Assembly: GCA_014529385.2 (NCBI GenBank)
Contig: CM043961.1
Coordinates: 17,712,478-17,776,477, forward strand
DNA length: 64,000 bases
From: Adiantum capillus-veneris
Taxonomy: Eukaryota; Streptophyta; Polypodiopsida; Polypodiales; Pteridaceae
Reading direction: 5' to 3'
Below are positions 54,862-64,000 of this stretch, one piece after another. Each line of letters begins with the position of its first letter. Positions within the stretch are counted from its first letter, which is position 1. A model generated the notes under the pieces. It was given only the letters and a program-made list of their open reading frames with translations. It made no database searches and had not been told where the DNA came from. The translations under genes were made by a program, and so were the position numbers.

Positions 54862-56278
54862 CTTTTTTTCAAGCTCCACCACTTGAAGATAGCATAGACA
54901 TTTCATGTCTCTTGTCCTTGCAAATGTGGTAGCCCAATGGAATTTGTGTGAGTTGATCCATTCGCCGGTGCATATTATGCACAATGTGCTGTAGCTAAAC
55001 ATAATTGTCTAGACAATGCTCTTGCTCCATTTTTTGATGCTCTACTATTTTATTTAGCTTTGCCATCTCATCGTTTAACTGCTTCGTCTTCTCGTTGGCT
55101 TCCTCTCTAACTTGCTAAATGTATTTCACGTACTTCTCTTGCAATAATGAAAAGGAAATACAGAGATGTTTTCTTACTTCCCTTTCATTGACGAAAGCTG
55201 AATATAATCTCCAAACAAATCCGTCTCTCCCATCTTCAATAAAACACACTAGCTCAGTGACGTTACAAAAGGGCGGTGATGCATTGGTCATTGGATCGCC
55301 GGGGTAAATATAGCCATCAACCCGCACCCAAGGTTCCATAGCTGATCTCCAGCATTGGAATTAGATGTGCCAAGTCGCACAGTAGCATACTCCTGCTCTA
55401 AATCAATGTTTAATCAATATCATTTTGTCTTGTTAGTAATGTCTTGGAGTGGTAGGGGATTGAATGACCTTTGTGTTAGCTAATCAAGATAATTAAAGAG
55501 AGAATGTGTAATGGTGACTGCTACAAGCAAGTGAAGGTGGCTATGGAGGAAATACTTTGGAGAGTACTCAAAGATAAGAGAAAAGGATTATGTTGTGAAG
55601 GGAAGAAAAAGAGGGGGTGCAGCTCAATCTCCTTTGAATTCAATTTGTGGATCATGAGTGTAGAGAGGTAAATGTTGTTGCACACAGAGGTAATGGATTT
55701 TTCCATTGCTCTCAGCTGAAGCTGGAGTGGGAGAAGCATGAGAGAGAGAGAGAGAGAGAGAGTAGAAGGAGTGGGAGATAGAAAGACAATAAGGAAGAGA
55801 GAGCAAATATGAAACCTTAGAGGATATGCACTTTGTCAGAAGTAGGCAGCAAAGAATGTTCCTTAATGATTGGGAGGTGAAGTGACAAGAGAGAAAAGGG
55901 GGAAAGACACACACACACACACACACACACAGATTTGGCTTACATTTTAGAGAGAGAATGTGAAAATTTTGCCTTTTTGGCAATATAGCTGAAAAGTGTC
56001 TCCTTTAACAAGATCTAAGTGAGACAGAGTGTTTTATATGTTAGAGAGAGAAGAGGGGTGGGAAAAAGAGACATTTTAAAAATCATTTACCCGTCTCTCT
56101 TTTTGGTTACTAAATAGACTATTTTCAAATACAAAATATGGAAATGGCTTTGAAAAAAATCTTAGCATAGGCCTTTTTGCCCTCTCTTTTAGGCTTGGTC
56201 AATCTTGGCTTAAGCTTTAAGTATTCCCTTAAACTTCCAAAGAAAGAGGCCCTCCTATACCCCATTCACTTCCTAATG
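54862..56278 (-). pseudogene. X copy 2 right-arm remnant
   Basis: Aligns with copy 1 from about 27,397 to the right end (AGCTCCACCACTTGAAGATA at 54,872 equals 27,398). It includes the segment 55,339-55,115 (NASPPFCNVTELVCFIEDGR), GA and AC microsatellites (55,740-55,762 and 55,907-55,931), a TATA-like motif, and the terminal repeat at 56,239-56,278. Transposase core and histone-like parts are absent. Confidence 0.6.
55907..55931. repeat. (AC)n microsatellite
   Basis: About 12 AC repeats in the X copy 2 right-arm leader. Confidence 0.9.
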
Positions 56279-58689
56279 TGTGTTGGCACTTCTTTCCCTC
56301 TTGGATCCTTCATTCCCACATAGATAGTGAGCATTGAGAGCGACTTGTCCTCATTAAGTTCAAGCGTCTTTGCAATGTTGTTGAGGAAAAATAAATTAAC
56401 AACCCTCCCCACAATTGCATGCAAAGTGAGTAATTGTGAGTCCCAGACTTCCTCCATCACTTCCTCTCCCTCTATCATCCAATCTTCCTCCTCGATGGAG
56501 TTGGACCTTATAAACAAACAAGTAGCATGGATGCATCCATCTTCTCATTAACCTCTTTGACATCTTCATTTGTCTCCTCCATGATAGTTACAAGGTCTTT
56601 TTTGCGTGCCTTTTTTTTCCCCCTTGTTCATGCCCTCAAGCACAAGAAATCTAGAGCCATGTCCGAAGCTATGAATTGGGTGTCTATACACCCCATGCCC
56701 AAGTCTATGAAGTCATCCTTATCCTCTGTCTTGGATTCCTATTTGGTGAGCCGTTGATAAACCTGAAAAGATGAAAGAGAAAGTTCTTGCTGGCCCAATT
56801 AAAGTGTTTGGGGAAATCCACTAGCATCCACGCCATGTCAGAACCCTCAAACACAATGGCATATTCGACCATGTGCTCCTCCATGTACTCTAGAATGATC
56901 TTGAAGGACTCTGCATGCGAGTTGGTTGTGGCCTGCATGTTGATGGAGCCCTTGAACACATGCCATAGGTCATGTGCTTGATCTACAAGGCCCACCCTTT
57001 CAACAAGCTATGCAAGGAGTGCATAACATGGTGTTGCCATGGGTTTGTGCACAAGGAAGATGCAAAGAGAGTTTAGTGAAAGGAAGAAATGAACTTTAAA
57101 AACTTACAAAGTGACTTATATACCTAAAGTCTTTAAAAACTTTTTAAAAAACCTAGAGCCAAAAATTAACTAAAAATTATAAATTTAAACAAACTTTCAC
57201 AACAAAAAAACACACAACATGTCTGAACTAGTTGACAACCATAATCAATCAAGTTGAACACTTTTTCTCAAAAAATTATTAGAAAATAAAATACTCCAGG
57301 AAAAAATAAAAAAGAACAAATACATGTAGAGATCAGATCCAAAACATCATACTTAATAAATAAGGATGAAATTTGTGTCAATTACAATCTTGAATAATGC
57401 ATGCAGGAATGCAATGTCCTCACAAAGAAAGCCTTGGTTTTTAGATTGAACAACTTGTCATTGAAAACAAAGAGGTATTGCCTGGGCAGTGTATATCTCA
57501 TATTGAAAGACTTGTGAAGATGGCCGAGGTACCAATTGTTATTCACAGAGATGTCGTGCACTGCATACTCCATGATTTTTCCCTTTCAGCGGTGCACATG
57601 AGAAGCTATGTGTCTCCTCGAGACCTTGTGTGAACCTCTTGAACTTGGCTACATTGTCATCCACATAAAACATTTGTAGTTGATAGAAACCTAGCAACTA
57701 CTATCGTCTTGTACATTGTTGCAACACTCCTAGGTCATCGAGCACCTAGGGATGCCATGGAAGGAAGTTGCACCACCTACACAAACAAATTTATGATTAG
57801 TCCATGTACACTCTTATTCTTAGTTGAATAAAGAGCAAAGTTAGGATGTATACAAAGATGGATAATGACACTGCTATGATCCTCCACTTGGAAGTTGTCT
57901 CATTAGCGATATGGTAAGCATAGCTATGAGAAGATAAGAAATAGGACGCTTATTACCTAAAAAATTACCCAAAGGAGTGTAATGGTCTTACCAAACAATG
58001 CCTAGATGCTTCAGAAGAGATTAAATCTTCAAAAAAAAGTTGTGGTGTAAGGGAATTTGAGAATTAAATGGGGAAGAAGGAGGAAGAAATCTATTGAGAA
58101 AAGTAAACGACTCAAGAGAGAAGCTCTAGGAATAGGATATGGTTTAGATCTACAACTTTAGGAAGAGGTGAAGTGAGGTTCATAGAGAAATTGAGAGATT
58201 GAATAGGTGATCGCTACCATTGAGGAGAATGTAGCAAGCTTGAGGAGGGAAAGGAGGTTTCAAACTTCTACTGCAAGAGCCTTTTGGGAGGGAAAAGTGA
58301 CATTGAAGAAGGACATGCAACTTGCAAGCTAGAGTGGAGAGAGGATAGAGATGGTACGATAGAGAGAGGAGGGAGGGAATGTCCATCATGTTTTTGGAGG
58401 GGCTCCATTTTAGAAGAGAGAGGGGAGAAGTTGGTAGAAACTAGAGACAAAAGATTGGTTTCTACTCTTATCATTTTACAAAAATATTCAAGTTTTCCAA
58501 TTTATGAGAGATTTTTTCATTATATTACTTGAAACTTATTCCCCTACACCTCTAGGCTTACAAGTTTGACCACTCACTTTTAGACAATGCCATACCCACT
58601 CTTTTGGTCCACATCGCATCCACCCATTTGCCCACCCCACAATCCATGGCAAATAAGAGGCCCTCCCAGACCACATTACATTCCTAATG
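56279..58689 (-). mobile_element. X copy 3, left arm (inverted)
   Basis: On the minus strand it begins at 58,689 with CATTAGGAATGTAATG, then GGGCCTCTTATTTGCCATGG. It reads through the same left-arm gene: 57,640-57,560 (AKFKRFTQGLEETHSF-type), 57,573-57,382 (NNNWYLGHLHKSFNMRYTLP), 56,995-56,705 (MQATTNSHAESFKIILEYME) and 56,517-56,266 (acidic, then LNEDKSLSMLTIYVGMKDPR). It stops at 56,279 where copy 2 begins and resumes at 33,444. Several frames here are longer than in copy 1. Confidence 0.7.
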
Positions 58690-58759
58690 ACCATACTATT
58701 GATATGTTTTGCTAGTTTTATTATTGATTTTAATTGTTGCTAACCTAATCTACTTTTGT

Positions 58760-59284
58760 CTAAGCAGATGTATCTAGAACTTGGCATGCTTTAAGGGCTG
58801 CCTTGGACACAGCTATCATCCACGTGTGTCTTAGGTTTATATTACCCTCCATAGTTCCAGCAGGCATGACCAAAAAATCTTGAGCTACAACCCCATTGTC
58901 ATAACTAACAGAAGTGTGCTAGATTCCAAAACCCGTAGTTTTTTTCTTTTTGACACCCTTGACTTGGATAATACTTTCAGATAGAGGTGGCTTCCCTAAC
59001 TGACACCACACCCCATATGATAGCAGATTATATTTATCACTCGTGTCCAATAAGGCGTTATATGGCACTTTTCCATAGGTGATGTTTAGCTCTATAGGGT
59101 ATCGTAGAGGTGTGTCAGAGTCCAACCAATCTTCATTGGTTTCAACATGGAATGCATGTGTAACTCCAAGGTTAGCCTCTCGTTGGCGTCTTATGCGTTG
59201 TTGTTGCTCCTTAGCCTCAGCTTGAGCTTGTATCTTCTTCAATTCTATTTGTGCCTTGGTTGCCTTTTTTTGAATGGATGGCAC
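58760..59284 (-). pseudogene. Gypsy C second retropepsin-like domain (PR2), after integrase
   Basis: The minus frame 59,284-58,919 opens with a charged helix (IELKKIQAQAEAKEQQQRIR). It then has YPIELNITYGKVPYNALLDT, in which the catalytic position reads D-T-S (Asp codon 59,047-59,045), so the Gly of DTG is Ser. After an in-frame TAG it continues with QDFLVMPAGTMEGNINLRHT, where a retropepsin LG element would lie, to TAG at 58,762-58,760. It overlaps the integrase frame. It matches PR2 of P (DSGAQENLISYGLYQQL against DTSDKYNLLSYGVWCQL). Confidence 0.65.
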
Positions 59285-59849
59285 GTAGCTCCTCTTGGCT
59301 TAAAGGATCATAGTATCTTTTAGATTTTCTCCCATTGAGGAATCCAATGGTTTCAACTCCATGAAGAGTCTCCACACGAATGGTTCCTTGTGGGGTGATC
59401 TCACATACTCTATATGGTCCTTTTCCCGCATATTTAAACTTTTTCTTTTTGTTACGCACTCCATACATAAGGACTTTATCACCAACACTGATATCTTTGT
59501 TCTTTAGATGACAGTCAAACCATTTCTTCCTCCTATATTTCTCCACAAGTGCATTTTGCACCAATAATTGCCTCTCTTCATCTAGCCTTTCAAGGATATA
59601 TAATTGCTCGACTAAGGGGTTACCATCCCAACCTTCTTGAGAAGCTACTCGAAGGCTAGGAACGACAAACTCCCATGGCATAACCGCTTCTTGGCCATAC
59701 ACCATCTTAAAACGTATGCAGTTAATGGCAACTTTGTACGCAGTACAATAAGCCCATAAAGCTGAAGTCAGCTTAAAATCCCAATCTTTGTGATGAGCTT
59801 GCACCGTTTTGGTCAAGATAGAGATTAAAGTCTTGTTGGTGCTGGCCAT
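59217..59849 (-). CDS. Gypsy C integrase C-terminal part
   Basis: A 210-codon open frame. STNKTLISILTKTVQAHHKD contains the end of the catalytic core just after the active-site Glu. WAYCTAYKVAINCIRFKMVY and GQEAVMPWEF follow, then a C-terminal domain with DISVGDKVLMYGVRNKKKKF and GKGPYRVCEITPQGTIRVET. Upstream core sequence is in other frames. Confidence 0.78.
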   Translation of the reverse strand: MASTNKTLISILTKTVQAHHKDWDFKLTSALWAYCTAYKVAINCIRFKMVYGQEAVMPWEFVVPSLRVASQEGWDGNPLVEQLYILERLDEERQLLVQNALVEKYRRKKWFDCHLKNKDISVGDKVLMYGVRNKKKKFKYAGKGPYRVCEITPQGTIRVETLHGVETIGFLNGRKSKRYYDPLSQEELRAIHSKKGNQGTNRIEEDTSSS

Positions 59850-59956
59850 TTTCTTGTGGATAATAAGGTGTGGACTTATGGTGAGCTATCATAAAGTTGG
59901 TAGTGAGTTCTTTAATTAATCCATTTATAAAATGAGTACCATTGTCACTCACAATC

Positions 59957-60193
59957 TCAAAGGGACAACCAAATCTTTAATAATGTTCTCAAAGAGAAAC
60001 TTGGCAATTGACCTCGCATCTCAAAGAGAAACTTGGCAATTGACCTCGTAGCAGCCTTAAGTGTCGCCATGGCTTCCGCCCACTTTGTCACATAGTCAAT
60101 GGTGATGATAATATATTGAGATTGAGTGCTACAAGCTGCCAGATTAATTGGGCCTACAAAGTCCAAACCCCATTTTTCTAATGGTTGAGTCAC
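59957..60193 (-). pseudogene. Gypsy C integrase catalytic core, first part
   Basis: PLEKWGLDFVGPINLAACST holds the first catalytic Asp (GLDFVGP). TIDYVTKWAEAMATLKAATR follows. A 32-bp tandem duplication at 59,987-60,050 shifts the frame just after. Confidence 0.75.
59987..60050. repeat. 32-bp tandem duplication in gypsy C integrase
   Basis: Units start at 59,987 and 60,019 (TCTCAAAGAGAAACTTGGCA). 32 is not a multiple of three, so this itself breaks the reading frame. Confidence 0.9.
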
Positions 60194-60223
60194 TTTAATA
60201 GGATGTAAGGGAATCCTATCCTT

Positions 60224-60493
60224 TCATTGCGTGATCTTGTAATGTTGGCATTCATCACATCCTTTTGCAAAAAGTGATGCATCCTTGAATAAGGTAGGCC
60301 ACCAATAGCCTGATTGCAACACCTTTCTAGCTGTTAGTTCCCCTGAGAAATGTCCTCTGGCTATACCCATGTGGGCTTCTTGCAGTATGTATAAATACTC
60401 ATCCTCACGAGAACAACACCTAAGAATATCATCCTTCCCTAGCCTGTAGAGAGTTCTTGCAATGAGAGAGTAAGGTTCACATTCTTTTAACAA
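60224..60493 (-). CDS. Gypsy C integrase zinc-binding domain
   Basis: AHMGIARGHFSGELTARKVL, then GYWWPTLFKDASLFAKGCDE with CQ forms the H-x3-H ... C-x2-C zinc-binding domain of gypsy integrases. Here the first His pair is AH-GH spaced slightly wider. It lies between RNase H and the integrase core. Confidence 0.78.
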   Translation of the reverse strand: MLKECEPYSLIARTLYRLGKDDILRCCSREDEYLYILQEAHMGIARGHFSGELTARKVLQSGYWWPTLFKDASLFAKGCDECQHYKITQ

Positions 60494-60496
60494 TTT

Positions 60497-60907
60497 TCAA
60501 GCTATGTCCTTACGAAGCTCTTTGGGTGGAAAACCATTAACTAGAAAGTTCACAATCTTCTCACTCCATTCAGGTATGGTTTCGACTAGGAATAGAGAAG
60601 TATCGGGAAACTCATCATTGACTCCAGTAGGGGCTTCACCATTGGGTATGCAAGACAAATGATCCACCATGACATGTCTTTTACCAGGTCTCACCACAAC
60701 GGTAAAATCAAACTCCAGGAGAATTAACAACCATCGTGTAATTCTTCCCATGGAACAAGGTTTATTTACTAAATACAACAAGGCTTGATGATCAACATAG
60801 AAAGGAAACTTGTTGGCCAGAAGGTAGTAGCAAAATTTATTCACTGCATAAATCATACCTAAACCTTCTTGCTCTGTAGTGGTGTAGTTTCTCTCGGCAT
60901 CATTCAA
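60497..60907 (-). CDS. Gypsy C RNase H
   Basis: ERNYTTTEQEGLGMIYAVNK contains the TE-E-L motif. FPFYVDHQALLYLVNKP has the third catalytic Asp, and GRITRWLLILLEFDFTVVVR with GKRHVMVDHLS forms the end of the domain. Start of RNase H (first Asp) is in the previous frame. Confidence 0.8.
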   Translation of the reverse strand: MNDAERNYTTTEQEGLGMIYAVNKFCYYLLANKFPFYVDHQALLYLVNKPCSMGRITRWLLILLEFDFTVVVRPGKRHVMVDHLSCIPNGEAPTGVNDEFPDTSLFLVETIPEWSEKIVNFLVNGFPPKELRKDIA

Positions 60908-60961
60908 TTGACGACTTGCAAAGCTTTATGGGATAGTCCAGTTTATATTCTCCTAGTTGAG

Positions 60962-61222
60962 CTAGAACACACCCAATAGAAAAGTTGCATCAATATGCAC
61001 ATGGAAAAGTACATTCCAGTCGGGCATTCTTAAAATAGGAGCGCTAGTCAAGGTCTTTTTCAATGAATCATAAGCATGGTCACACTCTGCAGTCCAGTGG
61101 AACTCACTAAGAAGCTTGTACAAAGGACGAGCTATCTCAGCAAAGTTTAAAATAAACCATCGGTAATAACCAACATAGCCCATGAACCTTTGAACTCCTT
61201 TATAGTTTGTAGGTGGTGGCAA
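60962..61222 (-). CDS. Gypsy C RT thumb and connection
   Basis: TNYKGVQRFMGYVGYYRWFI, then ARPLYKLLSEFHWTAECDHA and LTSAPILRMPDW match the thumb/connection of gypsy RT. The last part (VHIDAT) is the start of RNase H. Confidence 0.8.
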   Translation of the reverse strand: MPPPTNYKGVQRFMGYVGYYRWFILNFAEIARPLYKLLSEFHWTAECDHAYDSLKKTLTSAPILRMPDWNVLFHVHIDATFLLGVF

Positions 61223-61342
61223 TTCAGCAATGGTTTTAATTTTGCTCTAATATGTGGAAATCCCATTTTTGGACACTATATGCCCTAAAATGACTTCATG
61301 TTTAACCCAAAATTGGCATTTGAAAGGGTTTAAGGAGATGCA

Positions 61343-61771
61343 TTACAATTTACACTTCTTAAACACTTTTTGTAAGCATGATAGATGTTCTTTCCAAGAG
61401 GAATAAACACAAAGGTCATCTAAGAAAGCTTCACAAAACTCCCTCCAATATTCTCTAAAAGAAGTGTTTATTAATCTTTGAAAGGTAGCAGGGGCATTGG
61501 TTAAGCCAAAAGCCATAACACGAAATGCGAACACTCCAAATTTGGTTATAAAGGTTGTTTTAGTTTGGTCCTCCAACGCAATTGTGATTTGATTGTAGCC
61601 AGAGTACCCATCTAAAAAGCTATAATCTTCCTTCCCGAAAACTCTTTCAAGCACATGTTCTGAATATGGAAAGGGGTAATGGTCCCTCCTAGTGGCGGTG
61701 TTGACCTTCTTTAGATCCAAGCACACTCTGAGTTTCCTATTCTTTTTTGGCACCATCACTATTGGAGACAC
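61343..61771 (-). CDS. Gypsy C reverse transcriptase palm and fingers
   Basis: MVPKKNRKLRVCLDLKKVNT, LERVFGKEDYSFLDGYSGYN, TKTTFITKFGVFAFRVMAFG and LTNAPATFQRL are the ordered RT motifs, ending in the catalytic FLDD (61,415-61,426) in EAFLDDLCVYS. All key palm residues are present. The frame is closed by a stop at the 3' end before the thumb. Confidence 0.88.
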   Translation of the reverse strand: MSPIVMVPKKNRKLRVCLDLKKVNTATRRDHYPFPYSEHVLERVFGKEDYSFLDGYSGYNQITIALEDQTKTTFITKFGVFAFRVMAFGLTNAPATFQRLINTSFREYWREFCEAFLDDLCVYSSWKEHLSCLQKVFKKCKL

Positions 61772-61777
61772 CCATTC

Positions 61778-62176
61778 TCAGTGCTCAATAGGGTATATGA
61801 ATCCGCATTTCACAAGCTTTTTAATCTCTTCTTGAACGATCTTTGCATATTTAGGATTCATTGGGTAGGGTCGTTGTTGAACTAGTTTAGCCATGCTATT
61901 CATGGGGATTGTGTGTTGCACCACAGAAGGTGGAACACCTTTCATATCATCATATGTCCAGGCAAATATATCACTAAATTCCTTGAGAAGTTCTTTAAGT
62001 ACACACTCCTCAGTCTCTGTCAGATCTTGGGCAATGAAAACAGGTTTGGACTCTTCTCCTAGGTCTGCTAACTCTATTTCCTCAACTATCAATGGACCGT
62101 CATAAACTCCATCGCTCCCATCAATAGGTTTTCTTTGATACACAACCTTACGTTCCTCTGTGGTATAGGATTTCAA
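61778..62176 (-). CDS. Gypsy C protease-RT linker and RT N-terminus
   Basis: LKEFSDIFAWTYDDMKGVPP, then VVQHTIPMNSMAKLVQQRPY and IVQEEIKKLVKCGFIYPIEH are the conserved RT entrance of gypsy elements. The frame is interrupted by a stop six bases before the palm frame, probably a single codon change. Confidence 0.82.
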   Translation of the reverse strand: MKSYTTEERKVVYQRKPIDGSDGVYDGPLIVEEIELADLGEESKPVFIAQDLTETEECVLKELLKEFSDIFAWTYDDMKGVPPSVVQHTIPMNSMAKLVQQRPYPMNPKYAKIVQEEIKKLVKCGFIYPIEH

Positions 62177-62215
62177 AAGTTCAGATGCAGGGTGTAAGTC
62201 TGTGGGGTCCTGTTG

Positions 62216-62473
62216 TTATGTGGACTGTGATTTCACTTCCGATTCCTTTTGTTGTTGAGATAACTCTCGATTTTGTCGTCTCCTTACGGTACGGCTCAAC
62301 TTTGTCTTCTCTGTAGCCTCTAGTTGTGCGATGTCAGTGGGTTGTGCACTACACCACATAACGCTTTGAAGGTATTCACCCCAGTTATCTACCAACTTCC
62401 AATAAGCATCACAGACCCCTATATGATTAAGCCATTCAGCAGTAGATTTCTTTTCATTTATTCTAGCATGCAC
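62216..62473 (-). pseudogene. Gypsy C linker frame with helical region
   Basis: An 86-codon frame with AEWLNHIGVCDAYWKLVDNW and a charged C-terminus. It lies between PR1 and RT. No domain recognised. Confidence 0.4.
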
Positions 62474-62699
62474 ATTTGCTTGATATTGTTGCCTCTTACA
62501 TCTCTTACTCTTCTTGTCTAATTTTCAATTGTGGTCGATCTCTAGTGAAGAGTCACTAGATGAATCGTTTCTTATCTTCTGCTCCCTTGGATAGATTGTC
62601 ATCTGGGGTACCACTGGGCCGTGAATGGTTTATCCCCACATTTGCACTAAGATTTAACTCAGATTCTTCATCCTCAGATTCAATTTCAATTGATGAATC

Positions 62700-63167
62700 C
62701 TACCCCAAATCGTGTGGGCTATAGTCTTGTAAGACACTATTGGTTCCAATGCCAGTCAAACCTTCATCTTGTAGGTCATCAGAAGCTATATGCATTGCTT
62801 CTAGCATATTGAAGGGCACGAGTGGTGGCATTTCATCCCCCTCAGGTGTTACCCACGTCATCCCCCTATTTCCCCAAGTGTCTATGGTTGTTGCTAGGTG
62901 GACCCAATCCACATTGTTCGACTCAGTCATCACAGGTAGTACATCCATATAAGGAGAATCTTCCCCAACATCAGTGTCCGCTTTACACGTGTAACAATAT
63001 TGCAATGGGGCCGAGTAAACTGTGGTGTCAAATCTATGATCAATTATAAACCGTTTTCCTAGAGGATGTGCTCGACCAACTACAAGATCCACTCGAATGA
63101 CAGAATCTTGGAACTGCAAGTAGACATGGTTTTTAGACCAGTTATGCACCATTTTTGCTTCCCTCAT
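62700..63167 (-). pseudogene. Gypsy C post-PR1 region
   Basis: A 156-codon frame. MREAKMVHNWSKNHVYLQFQ continues the protease fold, matching the place of MRQLKMVQDWGYDHIYLRHG in P. MDVLPVMTESNNV then matches YDVLPYYMVSVVPEKE of P. An acidic tail follows. Confidence 0.6.
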
Positions 63168-63362
63168 GAAAGGATGTCCTAAGATTATCTCCTATGCCTT
63201 AGTGTGCTTGGAGAAATCCATAACAATGAAGGTAATTCTTATTTTATGTCCAAAGACCTTAATCTTGATATCTTCTAGCATCCCAATAGGTTTAACAATA
63301 GACCCATTGGCCATCTTCACTACTATGGTTATGGTCGCAAGATGAGGTCTTCTTATAGTTTC

Positions 63363-63581
63363 CTAGCAAGTTTTAGTCACAATGCTAACCCCAACGCCAC
63401 CATCAAGGATTCCCTTCACAATTAATCCCTTAGTAGTGATTGATATGGTCACATTGAATTCATCACCCTCAAAGTATTGTCCCAACTTGTTAACAGGTAT
63501 TCCTACCACAAGGTTCTCATCTAGGTTGGGTTGTGGGTCTAAGTGTTCCTCCTCTATTGGCATCTCCATAGCTCCATCCAT
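63363..63581 (-). pseudogene. Gypsy C first retropepsin (PR1), N-terminal part
   Basis: IPVNKLGQYFEGDEFNVTIS, then VKGILDGGVGVSIVTKTC. The catalytic motif reads D-G-G (Asp codon 63,404-63,402) where P has DSG, so the Ser/Thr is replaced by Gly. It stops at TAG right after KTC. Homologous to the PR1 opening in P (VPLNKVGKYCEGEDGNMTLP). Confidence 0.65.
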
Positions 63582-63629
63582 CTATGCAAATTGTGGTAGC
63601 CCAAACTTCAGTTCTCCATTGAGGAAGGC

Positions 63630-63938
63630 TCAAAGAGGTGAGACTAGCTCAGGGTTTTTATATAGTTTGGACATGATGGTGGTTCTAACTTCTGAAGACA
63701 TGAAATACATTAATTTGGCAATGTTTAACGGAACCTTTTGGAGTTCAGTCCCTTGACATGGGGAAGATGGGATCTCCATTTCTTCGATAGGATCCAATAG
63801 TCCCTCTGTAAACATTCTTTCCATCAAGAAGTGAGTACGCCCACTTTCCCATGACTTTAAGTCACTTTCTTCTTGGATGACACTAGGTATGGCTAAGGGT
63901 CTATGGACTTGGTGAGGTTTTTGTTGCATACAGAACAC
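63630..63938 (-). pseudogene. Gypsy C gag-pro linker
   Basis: A 103-codon frame with KVPLNIAKLMYFMSSEVRTT, upstream of PR1 and corresponding to the region before the protease in P (about 12,700-12,900). Continues beyond the window in other frames. Confidence 0.4.
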
Positions 63939-64000
63939 TGTGTCTATAATCTGGATCTACCTAGGTGCTGGTTCTAGATCCCTTTGGGTAACTTCTACCA

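Larger units (their letters stand above)
33445..56278. mobile_element. Transposon X copy 2 (host of gypsy B)
   Basis: The left end at 33,445 starts CATCAAGAAGGTAATGGGGT. The right end at 56,278 on the minus strand starts CATTAGGAAGTGAATGGGGT. Removing gypsy B leaves about 5.2 kb, so copy 2 lacks the part of X equivalent to about 23,500-27,390 in copy 1. That missing part includes the histone-like frame and transposase core, which makes copy 2 an internally deleted copy. Confidence 0.75.
58690..64000 (-). mobile_element. Gypsy C: partial minus-strand gypsy element
   Basis: Order from the right edge leftward is gag-associated frame, PR1, RT, RNase H, integrase, PR2. No LTR of this element lies within the window on either side. 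The left edge meets the X copy 3 terminus at about 58,690 and the right part runs off the window. Multiple stops and frameshifts are present. PR1 and PR2 match those of element P, making it a plausible relative of P's autonomous parent. Confidence 0.8.

Overview
The window is a block of nested transposable elements from a land-plant nuclear genome. No ordinary single-copy host gene was recognised. Plant origin is inferred from four things: Ty1/copia and Ty3/gypsy LTR elements with plant-type primer binding sites (initiator-Met tRNA and a tRNA-Asp-like site), a pararetrovirus-like reverse transcriptase relic, a CENH3-like histone fold, and long GA/CT microsatellites. I cannot fix the lineage from sequence alone.

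Layout. (1) 1-3,085: the tail of an acidic reading frame, a C/CT microsatellite, and the 5' end of a degraded copia element on the minus strand. (2) 3,086-28,854: copy 1 of a DNA-transposon-like family, here called X. It is about 9.4 kb with roughly 40-bp terminal inverted repeats once its insert is removed. Its left arm is read rightward and its right arm leftward. The right arm holds a transposase-like gene and a reading frame ending in a histone H3/CENH3-like fold. A large hairpin lies where the arms converge. (3) 6,298-22,613, inserted in X copy 1: a 16.3-kb LTR retrotransposon, here called P. It has gag and two retropepsin-like domains but no reverse transcriptase or integrase. It also has a second large coding block and eight copies of a 24-bp palindrome, arranged as two arrays that each precede a coding block. 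(4) 28,855-33,444: mostly anonymous sequence, a pararetrovirus-like RT/RNase H relic, and a fragment of an older inverted X copy (copy 3). (5) 33,445-56,278: X copy 2, interrupted by a minus-strand gypsy element (gypsy B, 37,272-54,861), which is itself interrupted by a copia element (copia A, 38,675-43,839). (6) 56,279-58,689: the rest of X copy 3. (7) 58,690-64,000: part of another minus-strand gypsy element (gypsy C) that runs off the window.

Relationships. Gypsy C has the order PR1-RT-RNase H-INT-PR2, where PR2 is a second retropepsin-like domain after integrase. P carries related PR1 and PR2 domains with nothing between them that resembles RT, RNase H or INT. P therefore looks like a deletion derivative that depends on a relative for reverse transcription and integration, while keeping gag, both protease-like domains and an extra coding block. 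The nesting gives an order of events: X3 is older than X2, X2 older than gypsy B, gypsy B older than copia A; separately, X1 is older than P.

The observations most worth follow-up are the P palindrome arrays, the double protease arrangement, and the CENH3-like domain inside X. All alignments, identities and counts were made by eye.
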